DNA of 64,000 bases from Bacteroidales bacterium (GTDB taxonomy: Bacteria > Bacteroidota > Bacteroidia > Bacteroidales > UBA3824): the NCBI GenBank assembly GCA_017412115.1, contig JAFPYR010000090.1, positions 37,429 to 101,428 of the forward strand. The letters run 5' to 3'. The translations under genes and the position numbers were made by a program. This document shows, one piece after another, positions 56,381-64,000 of this stretch (position 1 is its first letter; every line of letters starts with the position of its first letter). The notes beneath the pieces are model-generated. The model ran no database searches and was not told the origin of the DNA. It worked only from the letters and a program-made list of their open reading frames with translations.

Positions 56381-57226
56381 TTAAAGCAAAATGTTATCAA
56401 TCAGTCTTGTTTTGCCGTCATAAACGGTAATGCAGATAACTGCGTTTTTCGGTTTTGACTCCTTAATAGTAAGCAATGTATCTTTGTCGGCAATCTCAAC
56501 ATACTCCAAACAGAGGTTTGCATCCGTTGCAATAGATTTTTTGATAAAGTCTTCAATCTCTTTGCAAGTAGCACCCTTGTCTGAAAGCTCTTTAGCCTTA
56601 AACAAAGTCTGCGAAATAATTACGGCAGATTTTCTTTGTCCCTCGTCCAAATGTGAGTTTCTGCTGCTCAAAGCAAGACCGTCCTTCTCTCTTACAATCG
56701 GACACGAAACGATTTTTCCTTTAAAACTATGCATATATTTTTTTACCATAGCCCTAATAACGGCAATCTGCTGATAATCTTTCTGACCGAAATACGCATT
56801 ATCGGGATTAATAATGTCAAGCAACTTGCTTACAATCTGACAAACCCCATTAAAATGACCCGGACGGTATTTACCTTCCATAACCTGAGCCACATCACCT
56901 AACTCAAACTTACGGGTATCCTCCTCAGGATACATCTCTGCAACAGAGGGAGCGAAAACCATATCACATTCGTTATCCTCCAAGAGTCGGAAGTCGGCTT
57001 CAAGATTTCTGGGATATTTTTCGAGGTCTTCCTTGTTGTTGAACTGTGTGGGATTAACAAAAATACTTACCACCGTAAAGTCGTTTTCTTTGTTTGATTT
57101 TTCAACCAAAGAAATGTGTCCTTGATGCAAAGCACCCATTGTGGCTACAAAACCGATCGTTTTGTTTTGAAGTTTCAATGCCGCTAATTTTTTTTTCAGC
57201 GGAGCAATTTCGTAAAAAATTTCCAT
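56381..57226 (-). CDS. panC: Pantothenate synthetase
   Basis: The 281-residue enzyme joins pantoate and beta-alanine. The nucleotide-binding motif is ATMGALHQGHISLVEKS near residue 28; NPTQFNNKEDLEKYPR and KDGLALSSRNSHLD follow. It is the first gene of panC-panD-M23-dxr and supplies the substrate partner of panD. Its promoter-like site lies about 50 bases upstream. Confidence 0.97.
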   Translation of the reverse strand: MEIFYEIAPLKKKLAALKLQNKTIGFVATMGALHQGHISLVEKSNKENDFTVVSIFVNPTQFNNKEDLEKYPRNLEADFRLLEDNECDMVFAPSVAEMYPEEDTRKFELGDVAQVMEGKYRPGHFNGVCQIVSKLLDIINPDNAYFGQKDYQQIAVIRAMVKKYMHSFKGKIVSCPIVREKDGLALSSRNSHLDEGQRKSAVIISQTLFKAKELSDKGATCKEIEDFIKKSIATDANLCLEYVEIADKDTLLTIKESKPKNAVICITVYDGKTRLIDNILL

Positions 57227-57275
57227 TTGTCTTTTTAATTTTTACGTACAATAAAACTTTTTGTTATTTTTTTGG

Positions 57276-57283
57276 CAAAGATA
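57276..57283 (-). promoter_or_regulatory. -7 element of the panC operon promoter
   Basis: On the minus strand TATCTTTG matches TAnnTTTG, 50 bases upstream of panC. I see no clear -33 element; the site sits just after the tRNA terminator. Confidence 0.4.
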
Positions 57284-57299
57284 CATTAATCTCTCCAAT

Positions 57300-57335
57300 A
57301 AAAAAAATCCTAACAAAATTATTTCCCGGTTAGGA
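57300..57335 (-). terminator. Intrinsic terminator of the initiator tRNA gene
   Basis: On the minus strand TCCTAAC and GTTAGGA (57335-57329 with 57314-57308) form a stem followed by eight T residues. Confidence 0.75.
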
Positions 57336-57377
57336 CTTCTTATGGCTACTACTATCTATACTTTAAAAAAACTTTAG

Positions 57378-57450
<73 letters not shown>

Positions 57451-57467
57451 GTATTTTTTTGACGATG

Positions 57468-57499
57468 CAAAAGTAGAAAGCTTTTCTTTAACAGCCAAA
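57468..57499 (-). promoter_or_regulatory. Promoter of the initiator tRNA gene
   Basis: On the minus strand TTTG (57499-57496), 20 bases, then TACTTTTG (57475-57468), a full consensus match about 18 bases upstream of the tRNA. Confidence 0.65.
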
Positions 57500-57609
57500 T
57501 TTTTTTAGGCTTTTTCCGTACAATTTAGATAAAATTAACATTAAACCTTTATCCTTTAATTTATCGTTTATTTTACCATTAAAAAAGCATAACGTTTAAT
57601 AATAAAACG

Positions 57610-57617
57610 TAATTTTG
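57610..57617 (+). promoter_or_regulatory. -7 element upstream of the 57664 gene
   Basis: TAATTTTG matches TAnnTTTG and lies 46 bases before the start codon. The -33 element is unclear. Confidence 0.4.
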
Positions 57618-57663
57618 CACTCCATAAAAGCAGTTCTGAACATTCATTGGATATTTTTTTATC

Positions 57664-58197
57664 ATGACTTATTATAAAAGCAATATAAGAAGAAAAAAGC
57701 CCTCTATCTTAAAATGGGTGATTTATGCGGCTGTCTTAGTCGGCGTTTTGTTCCTCTTTATACCTAAATACTTAATCCACAAAGCCTCTAATGCTATCAA
57801 AGAGGAAATAACCGACACAACTCAACTGGCTCAAAAGCCGCCGACAAAAAAAATAATGTCAGCTTACAACTATTATCAAGTAGCAAAATTCTTTCCCCTT
57901 GGCGAAGAAGAAGGCATTAAAGGTCAAAAATATATTTTGGATTATTATTATCCACTATTCAAAAAAGATTATGACAAAATGAAAATCGCTTGCATCGACA
58001 ATGCTATAAGCGAACTCAATAGAAAAAACAATATTCCTAAAGATTCTGTCAATATAAAAGCCATAGAGTCAGAGTGGAAAAACTATCCCGAACCTCAAGC
58101 CGTAAACGACTTCTTAGATAATTGGGAATTTTACCACAAAAAATACCAAAAAGAACTCGAAGGATATTACAGATTCGCAAGAATCAAAAACAATTGA
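57664..58197 (+). CDS. Single-span membrane protein of unknown function
   Basis: The 177-residue product has a short basic N-terminus (YYKSNIRRKKPSILKW), one membrane span (about 18-36) and a hydrophilic, Tyr/Lys-rich remainder with long predicted helices. I recognise no family. Its TGA stop is formed inside the first unit of a heptamer repeat array. Confidence 0.65.
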   Translation: MTYYKSNIRRKKPSILKWVIYAAVLVGVLFLFIPKYLIHKASNAIKEEITDTTQLAQKPPTKKIMSAYNYYQVAKFFPLGEEEGIKGQKYILDYYYPLFKKDYDKMKIACIDNAISELNRKNNIPKDSVNIKAIESEWKNYPEPQAVNDFLDNWEFYHKKYQKELEGYYRFARIKNN

Positions 58198-58238
58198 CAA
58201 TTGACAATTGACAATTAACAATTGACAATTGACAATTG
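58190..58238 (+). repeat. AATTGAC/AATTAAC heptamer tandem repeat
   Basis: About seven AATTRAC units follow head to tail, starting at and supplying the stop codon of the upstream gene. The same unit appears after murD and, briefly, after holB and ftsI. Confidence 0.85.
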
Positions 58239-58281
58239 GAAATGAGAATAAAAATAAAAAAATTGAAAATACACTTATAAG

Positions 58282-59238
58282 ATGAAAAAGTTTTTACTCA
58301 TGATTGCGTTGTCCGCCTTAGGTCTCGGACTCAACGCTCAGACAGACGATGTTGCTAAAGAGGTAGCAAATCTCGCAAAAGAATCTAAAACCCCTGTTAC
58401 CGTTGCTGACAGCTTAAAAAATTGGCACGTATCAGGTATGCTTTCATTAACAGCCTCTCAAGTAGGTCTTGTAAACTGGGCAGCCGGCGGTGATCAACAA
58501 ATGGGTTTCAACGCTCTTGCTAACCTCAACGCTAACTACGCCAAAGGTAAACACTCTTGGCAAAACGCTTTAATGGCTCAATACGGAACATTAAGACTTT
58601 TCAAAGAATACGACGACTTTAGAAAAATTGATGACAAACTCCAATTCTCCTCAAAATACGGTTATGCCATCAACAAAAAATTCTATTATTCAGCAATTTT
58701 CGATTACAAAAGTCAGTTTGCAAGAGGTTACAATTACAGCAAAGACGCTAACGGTGAAGAAGTTAAAGAAAAAAATTCCGATTTCTGGTCTCCGCTTTAT
58801 CTGACCTACACCATCGGTATCGACTTCCAACCTAACGAGAAATTAGCATTCTACTTATCACCCCTTTGCGGTAAAACAACAGTGGTAATGAGCGATTACC
58901 TTTCTTCCAAAGGTGCTTACGGTGTTGATACTACAAAACATTCCCGTTCAGAGTTCGGTTGGTACTTCAAGATGAACGCCCTCTACAACTTCGGCAAAAA
59001 CATAACATTCAACACCAACCTCACACTCTTCAACAACTATGAAGACGGTATTTTCGACGAAATAGATGTGGATTGGAACGTTATCCTCTCTATCCAAATC
59101 AACAAATGGTTGGCTTTCAACATCGCAACCGAACTTATCTACGACGAAGATATTATGATTCATAGAGACGGAGAAGACCATTATTCAAAAGTTCAGTTCA
59201 AAGACGTTATCGGTGCGGGACTTACATTTAAGTTCTAA
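58282..59238 (+). CDS. DUF3078 family outer-membrane protein
   Basis: The 318-residue product has a signal peptide (MKKFLLMIALSALGLGLNAQ). WHVSGMLSLTASQVGLVNWA is the DUF3078 start, with aromatic-rich alternating strands ending in GAGLTFKF, a C-terminal beta-signal type end. A beta-barrel of the Bacteroidota outer membrane is inferred. Function unknown. A strong terminator follows. Confidence 0.85.
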   Translation: MKKFLLMIALSALGLGLNAQTDDVAKEVANLAKESKTPVTVADSLKNWHVSGMLSLTASQVGLVNWAAGGDQQMGFNALANLNANYAKGKHSWQNALMAQYGTLRLFKEYDDFRKIDDKLQFSSKYGYAINKKFYYSAIFDYKSQFARGYNYSKDANGEEVKEKNSDFWSPLYLTYTIGIDFQPNEKLAFYLSPLCGKTTVVMSDYLSSKGAYGVDTTKHSRSEFGWYFKMNALYNFGKNITFNTNLTLFNNYEDGIFDEIDVDWNVILSIQINKWLAFNIATELIYDEDIMIHRDGEDHYSKVQFKDVIGAGLTFKF

Positions 59239-59310
59239 CAAACTAAAAAAAACTCTTTGATAGTTTTGACCTTTTGACAAATACTTCAAAGAACCATCTT
59301 ACATAACTCT

Positions 59311-59378
59311 GCCCGAAGGACAAACCCTAAAAAAACATATAAAAAACGGTTTTGTCCTTCGGGCAAAGTCTTTTTTTA
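59311..59378 (+). terminator. Terminator of the DUF3078 gene
   Basis: GCCCGAAGGACAAA (59311-59324) pairs perfectly with TTTGTCCTTCGGGC (59351-59364) around a 26-base loop, followed by seven T residues. The rest of 59239-59596 is AT-rich without a gene I can support. A partial echo (AAAGGACAAAGTC) occurs near 59444. Confidence 0.75.
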
Positions 59379-59596
59379 AAGCCCCTACCCTACTTTGTCC
59401 CAATGTCAAAACCGCTAAAAATCACCTTTTTATATCTCTGACCAAAGGACAAAGTCATCATCCTTAACTATTTTTAACAATTAACAAAAACGCTAATATA
59501 CTATCATAAAACCGCGATTATATTATAAAAAATTATGATTATGACAAGAAAAACGCAACAAAAATCAATTAAACTATAAAAAAAACATACAGAAAC

Positions 59597-59627
59597 TTGC
59601 ACAATTAAAACAATGCTTATATCTTTG
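59597..59627 (+). promoter_or_regulatory. Promoter of the DUF6261-like gene
   Basis: TTG (59597-59599), 20 bases, then TATCTTTG (59620-59627), 44 bases upstream of the start codon. Confidence 0.6.
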
Positions 59628-59671
59628 CACCACAACAAAATTAATCAATAACTTTAAATTCATAAGAACAA

Positions 59672-60340
59672 ATGAGAACATTATTTTTAAGAAAAAAAAT
59701 CGGACGCGCAACAAACAAAACGTTTGACGAGTTCATGTTAAGAGTAGTAAAAGCTTCTGAGACATTGAAGGGCGAGGCTTTTAAAAAATTAACCTCAGAC
59801 TTCAAAGCCTCGGCAAAAAGATTCAACGAGGTAAGAGTAGCAACCCCTTCTACAAAGTTTACGGACTCCATTCACGAGATTAGTCAGGAGGCTGACAAAA
59901 TTTTCCGTAAGATAAAATTAGCAATTGACTTTTATGCGGAATGTTGTGAGGGTGATGTTCAGACTTGTGGAGAGGAGTTACGCCAAGAGCTTTCGGTTTT
60001 TGGCAACATAGCTGCAACGGGCATAACAAAGAAATTTGCCGATTACCGTTCACTGATTGCAAAAATTAGGAATTACCCTCAGAGCATAACCTTATTAAAC
60101 CTTGAAAAATGGATTACCGCCTTAGAAACACTTTTGGAGGGTTTCAGAGAGAAAAATTTGAAGAGGGACGATTTCCGCTCAAGTGTTAAAGGTTTGCGTT
60201 ACTCAGCAAGACAACAAGCTCAAAAGAATTATATCGCATTAAGGGATTATGTTGAGGCATACACAGTTGTAAACGGTAAGAAAGATGTAGAGGATTTTAT
60301 CGGCTTTGTAAACGAAGCATTGATATGGTGTAATATTTAA
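59672..60340 (+). CDS. DUF6261-like helical protein of unknown function
   Basis: The 222-residue protein is almost entirely predicted helix, with no signal peptide or membrane span. Its size and segments such as YRSLIAKIRNYPQ and EGFREKNLKRD resemble the DUF6261 family seen in many Bacteroidales genomes. It stands alone between the DUF3078 gene and nifJ with its own promoter. Function unknown; the family assignment is from memory. Confidence 0.6.
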   Translation: MRTLFLRKKIGRATNKTFDEFMLRVVKASETLKGEAFKKLTSDFKASAKRFNEVRVATPSTKFTDSIHEISQEADKIFRKIKLAIDFYAECCEGDVQTCGEELRQELSVFGNIAATGITKKFADYRSLIAKIRNYPQSITLLNLEKWITALETLLEGFREKNLKRDDFRSSVKGLRYSARQQAQKNYIALRDYVEAYTVVNGKKDVEDFIGFVNEALIWCNI

Positions 60341-60385
60341 GATTTTTTTTCATAAAATTTCTTTCCTGAATAAAATTTTTATTTA

Positions 60386-60393
60386 TACCTTTG
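60386..60393 (+). promoter_or_regulatory. -7 element of the nifJ promoter
   Basis: TACCTTTG matches TAnnTTTG and lies 37 bases upstream of the nifJ start; a -33 element is not evident in the T-rich upstream sequence. Confidence 0.45.
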
Positions 60394-60430
60394 CTAAATG
60401 AAAATTTCAAACAAATAGTTAATATTAATT

Positions 60431-63400
60431 ATGGCAAAAGAAAAGAAATTTATGACTTGCGACGGTAACACCGCTGCCGCACATATCGCGTATATGTTCA
60501 CGGAAGTTGCCGCCATTTATCCCATCACGCCTTCTTCTCCGATGGCAGAAAACGTTGACGAATGGGCTGCCCAAGGCAGAAAAAACATGTTCGGTGAAAC
60601 CGTTACCGTTCAGGAAATGCAATCCGAAGGCGGTGCATCAGGTACAGTTCACGGCTCTTTGCAAGCCGGCGCGCTCACCACTACTTTCACCGCATCACAA
60701 GGCTTGTTGCTGATGATTCCTAACATGTACAAAATCGCCGGTGAATTACTTCCTTGCGTTTTCCATGTTTCAGCAAGAACATTGGCTTCACACGCGCTTT
60801 GTATTTTCGGCGACCATCAAGACGTTTATGCTTGCCGTCAGACAGGTTTTGCTATGTTGGCAGAAGGTTCGGTTCAGGAAGTAATGGATTTGGCCGGTGT
60901 TGCTCACCTTGCAACCATTAAATCAAGAGTTCCTTTCCTTAACTTCTTCGACGGTTTCCGTACTTCTCACGAATATCAGAAAGTAGAAGTTGTTGACCAA
61001 GAAGACCTCAAAACTCTCGTTGATTGGGACGCTGTTAAAGAGTTCAGAGAAAGAGCCCTCTCTCCTGAAAGACCCGAAATGAGAGGTATGGCTGAAAACC
61101 CTGACGTTTTCTTCGCTCATAGAGAGTCTTGCAACCCGTATTACGACAAAGTTGCTGACATCGTTTCTGACTACATGGACAAAGTTTCGGCTTTGACCGG
61201 CAGAAAATACCGTCCTTTCGACTACTACGGTGCACCCGATGCTGAAAACATCATCATCGCTATGGGTTCGGTAACAGAATGTATCAAAGAGGTTATCGAC
61301 TTGAAACTTTCAAAAGGCGAAAAAGTTGGTTTGATTTCAGTTCACTTGTATCGTCCTTTCTCATTGAAATTCTTAAAAGAGGCTATTCCTGCTTCTGCGA
61401 AGAGAATCTGCGTTCTTGACCGTACAAAAGAACCCGGTGCTAACGCTGAACCCCTTTACTTAGACGTTGTTAACGCACTCAGCGAACTCGGCCTCCTTAA
61501 AAATATAAGTGTTTGCGGCGGACGTTACGGCCTCGGCTCTAACGATACAACTCCGGCTCAAATCATCGCCGTTTATGACAATCTCGCTTTGAACACTCCC
61601 AAAGACCACTTTACTCTCGGTATCACCGACGACGTAACCTTTACTTCATTGCCCGTAGGCGAAGAAGTTGCTGTCGGCGGCAAAGGTATGTTCCAAGCAA
61701 AATTCTACGGTTTGGGATCTGACGGTACTGTCGGCGCAAACAAAAACTCTGTTAAAATCATCGGTGAAACAACTGACAAATATTGTCAAGCATATTTCTC
61801 TTACGACTCTAAAAAGTCAGGTGGTTTCACTTGTTCACACCTCCGTTTCGGTGATGAACCTATCCGTTCAACATATCTTGTTACGACCCCGAACTTTGTT
61901 GCTTGTCACCAGCAGGCTTACCTCAACATGTACGATGTTACAAGAGGTCTTCAAGACGGCGGCTCGTTCCTTTTGAACACGATTTGGGACGGTGAAGATT
62001 TGATTCACAACATTCCGAACAAAGTAAAAGCATATTTTGCTAAACACAATATTAAAGTTTATTACATCAACGCTACAAAAATCGGTCAGGAAATCGGTTT
62101 AGGAAACCGTACTAACACGATTTTGCAGTCAGCATTCTTCCGTATTACGGGCGTTATTCCTGTTGACAAAGCCGTTGACGAAATGAAACATTTTGCTTAC
62201 AAATCATACAGCAAAAAAGGTGAAGACATCGTTAATATGAACTACAACGCTATCGACAGAGGCGGTGAGTACAAAGAATTAACGGTAGATCCTTCATGGG
62301 CTACACTTGAAATCACTGAAAAAGTTTACACCGACGGTGATGATTTCATCAACAAAGTTGTACGTCCTATCAACGCTCAGGACGGTGATTTGTTGCCCGT
62401 ATCAACATTCAAAGGCATTGAAGACGGTACTTGGAAAGCCGGCACTGCTAAATTTGAAAAACGCGGTGTAGGTGCATTTGTACCTGTTTGGGACGCTGAA
62501 AAATGTATTCAGTGTAACAAGTGTGCATACGTTTGTCCTCACGCTTGTATCCGTCCTTTTGTTATGACAGAGGAGGAAAAAGCGGGCTTCGGCGGTCAGA
62601 CCATCGAAATCAAAGCACCGGCAGCATTGAAAGGCATGTACTTCACAATGCAAGTTGGTGTTAAAGACTGTTTGGCTTGCGGTAACTGTGCTGACGTATG
62701 TCCGGGCAATCCGAAACTCGGCGGTCCTGCTTTGACGATGAAACCTTACGACGACGGTTCAGAGGCTGCTGCAAAAGAGGCTGCTAACTGGAATTACTGC
62801 GTTGAAAAAGTTACTTCAAAACAGGATTTGGTTGACATCACCTCTAACGTTAAGAACTCACAGTTTGCAACTCCGTTGTTTGAATTTTCAGGCGCGTGCG
62901 CAGGCTGCGGTGAAACACCTTACGTTAAACTTATTTCACAACTTTTCGGCGACAGAGAAATCGTTGCAAACGCAACCGGTTGTTCTTCAATCTATTCGGG
63001 TTCAGTTCCGTCAACACCTTACACCAAAAACGCAAAAGGTCAGGGTCCGGCTTGGGCTAACTCATTGTTTGAAGACTTCTGCGAGTTCGGTCTTGGTATG
63101 GCAATCGCTAACAAGAAGATGAAAGCGCGTTTGACGAAGTTGATGACAGAGGCTCAGAGTTGCGAATGTTGTTCGGCAGAATTGAAAGCGTTGTTTAACG
63201 AATGGATTGAAAAACAGAACGATGCAGCAGCAACGAAAGTTTTAGGTCCGAAGATTGTAGAAGGTTGCACGGCTTGCGGTTGCGACAAGTGCAAAGAGAT
63301 TCTCATTTACAAAGACCACTTGGTAAAACGTTCACAGTGGATCATCGGCGGCGACGGTGCTTCATACGACATCGGATACGGCGGACTTGACCACGTAATT

Positions 63401-63997
63401 GCTTCTGGCGAGGACGTTAACGTATTTGTTATCGACACGGAAGTTTATTCTAACACAGGTGGACAGTCTTCAAAAGCAACTCCGCTTGGTGCAATTGCTA
63501 AATTTGCTGCATCGGGTAAGAGAGTTTCAAAGAAAGATTTGGGCTTAATTGCAACGACTTACGGTTACGTTTACGTAGCACAGATTGCAATGGGTGCTGA
63601 CCAGGCTCAGACTTTGAAAGCCTTGAAAGAGGCAGAAGCATATCCGGGACCGTCATTGGTAATTGCATACGCTCCTTGTATCAACCACGGTTTGAAAGCC
63701 AAAGGCGGCATGGGTAAATCTCAGGCAGAGGAGAAGAAAGCTGTTGATTGCGGTTACTGGCACTTGTGGAGATTCAATCCGCAACTTGAAGCCGAAGGCA
63801 AGAACCCGTTCACTTTGGATTCAAAAGAGCCTAACTGGGCAGAATTCAAGAACTTCTTGTTAGGCGAGGTACGTTTTGCATCGCTTCAAAAGTCGTTCCC
63901 CGGACAAGCAGAAGAACTTTACGCTGCATGTCAAGAGGCCGCTTTGAAACGTTACAACAACTACAAACGCTACGCAGCAATGGATTATTCAAAATAA
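60431..63997 (+). CDS. nifJ: Pyruvate:ferredoxin (flavodoxin) oxidoreductase
   Basis: The 1188-residue single-chain enzyme oxidises pyruvate to acetyl-CoA and CO2, reducing ferredoxin. Domain I includes EMQSEGGASGTVHGSLQAGA. Two ferredoxin-type clusters are CIQCNKCAYVCPHAC near 694 and CLACGNCADVCPG near 746. The TPP-binding domain begins ACAGCGETPYVKLISQLFGD near 820 and includes IIGGDGASYDIGYGGLDHV. Additional C-terminal cysteines are CTACGCDKC near 946. The gene is complete, ending three bases before the window edge. Confidence 0.97.
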   Translation: MAKEKKFMTCDGNTAAAHIAYMFTEVAAIYPITPSSPMAENVDEWAAQGRKNMFGETVTVQEMQSEGGASGTVHGSLQAGALTTTFTASQGLLLMIPNMYKIAGELLPCVFHVSARTLASHALCIFGDHQDVYACRQTGFAMLAEGSVQEVMDLAGVAHLATIKSRVPFLNFFDGFRTSHEYQKVEVVDQEDLKTLVDWDAVKEFRERALSPERPEMRGMAENPDVFFAHRESCNPYYDKVADIVSDYMDKVSALTGRKYRPFDYYGAPDAENIIIAMGSVTECIKEVIDLKLSKGEKVGLISVHLYRPFSLKFLKEAIPASAKRICVLDRTKEPGANAEPLYLDVVNALSELGLLKNISVCGGRYGLGSNDTTPAQIIAVYDNLALNTPKDHFTLGITDDVTFTSLPVGEEVAVGGKGMFQAKFYGLGSDGTVGANKNSVKIIGETTDKYCQAYFSYDSKKSGGFTCSHLRFGDEPIRSTYLVTTPNFVACHQQAYLNMYDVTRGLQDGGSFLLNTIWDGEDLIHNIPNKVKAYFAKHNIKVYYINATKIGQEIGLGNRTNTILQSAFFRITGVIPVDKAVDEMKHFAYKSYSKKGEDIVNMNYNAIDRGGEYKELTVDPSWATLEITEKVYTDGDDFINKVVRPINAQDGDLLPVSTFKGIEDGTWKAGTAKFEKRGVGAFVPVWDAEKCIQCNKCAYVCPHACIRPFVMTEEEKAGFGGQTIEIKAPAALKGMYFTMQVGVKDCLACGNCADVCPGNPKLGGPALTMKPYDDGSEAAAKEAANWNYCVEKVTSKQDLVDITSNVKNSQFATPLFEFSGACAGCGETPYVKLISQLFGDREIVANATGCSSIYSGSVPSTPYTKNAKGQGPAWANSLFEDFCEFGLGMAIANKKMKARLTKLMTEAQSCECCSAELKALFNEWIEKQNDAAATKVLGPKIVEGCTACGCDKCKEILIYKDHLVKRSQWIIGGDGASYDIGYGGLDHVIASGEDVNVFVIDTEVYSNTGGQSSKATPLGAIAKFAASGKRVSKKDLGLIATTYGYVYVAQIAMGADQAQTLKALKEAEAYPGPSLVIAYAPCINHGLKAKGGMGKSQAEEKKAVDCGYWHLWRFNPQLEAEGKNPFTLDSKEPNWAEFKNFLLGEVRFASLQKSFPGQAEELYAACQEAALKRYNNYKRYAAMDYSK

Positions 63998-64000
63998 TAA

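Noticed and set aside
59239..59671. A small RNA suggested by the repeated AAGGACAAA segments
   Set aside because: The first copy is explained by the DUF3078 terminator; the second is a short partial echo with no promoter or terminator of its own.

Overview
The window looks like a chromosomal segment from an anaerobic Bacteroidota bacterium, most likely of the order Bacteroidales. The DNA is AT-rich. Many genes are preceded by the Bacteroidota-type promoter TTTG/TTG-N18-20-TAnnTTTG rather than a sigma70 -35/-10 pair. The str, S10 and spc ribosomal blocks are joined with no tuf gene, FtsZ ends in the Bacteroidota-style TPAYQRKN segment, and there are Bacteroidota-typical families (DUF3078, DUF6261-like, Hc1-like histone, long MraY). 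A full-length pyruvate:ferredoxin oxidoreductase points to anaerobic metabolism.

Layout. (1) 1-11130, minus strand: rpsL-rpsG-fusA-rpsJ-rplCDWB-rpsS-rplV-rpsC-rplP-rpmC-rpsQ-rplNXE-rpsNH-rplFR, cut off inside rplR. (2) 11131-12104: AT-rich spacer with the str promoter, five copies of a 43-bp tandem repeat each carrying a 15-bp palindrome, and the terminator of the next operon. (3) 12105-30773, minus strand: one long division and cell-wall operon, mraZ-rsmH-ftsL-ftsI-murE-mraY-murD-ftsW-murG-(lipoprotein)-murC-ftsQ-ftsA-ftsZ, followed by a tandem-duplicated SiaB-like kinase and a SiaC-like phosphoprotein. Three AAAGTGG repeats abut the promoter and match a MraZ box. (4) 31085-33150, minus: rplU-rpmA-serS. 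(5) 33332-39224, plus: a DUF151 nuclease-like gene and thyA, then an accessory patch (hairpins, detached CRISPR repeat, Hc1-like histone, exported protein, four-repeat orphan CRISPR array, long inverted repeat, Bro-N remnant, frameshifted nitroreductase, Tat-type flavoprotein), then folA and rpsO. (6) 39354-45657, plus: pnp, holB, ricT, acyl carrier protein, LpxL-like acyltransferase. (7) 45701-48079: a LuxR-type regulator and an exported PKD protein, both interrupted at poly-A tracts. (8) 48220-54035, plus: a second acyl carrier protein, a small EamA/SMR membrane protein, a GT2 glycosyltransferase, an MMPL exporter fused to a PlsC acyltransferase, and an esterase. (9) 53978-57226, minus: panC-panD-M23 peptidase-dxr, then an initiator tRNA gene. 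(10) 57664-63997, plus: a membrane protein, a DUF3078 outer-membrane protein, a DUF6261-like protein and nifJ.

How the parts fit: regions 1 and 3 are core growth machinery (translation; peptidoglycan precursors and the divisome). The Sia-like pair ends the division operon, which hints at phospho-switch control of an unknown output. Regions 6-8 hold two carrier proteins, two acyltransferases, a glycosyltransferase and an exporter. They resemble the accessory half of an aryl-polyene/flexirubin-type or glycolipid pathway without its ketosynthases. All family calls come from reading motifs by eye; no database search was run.
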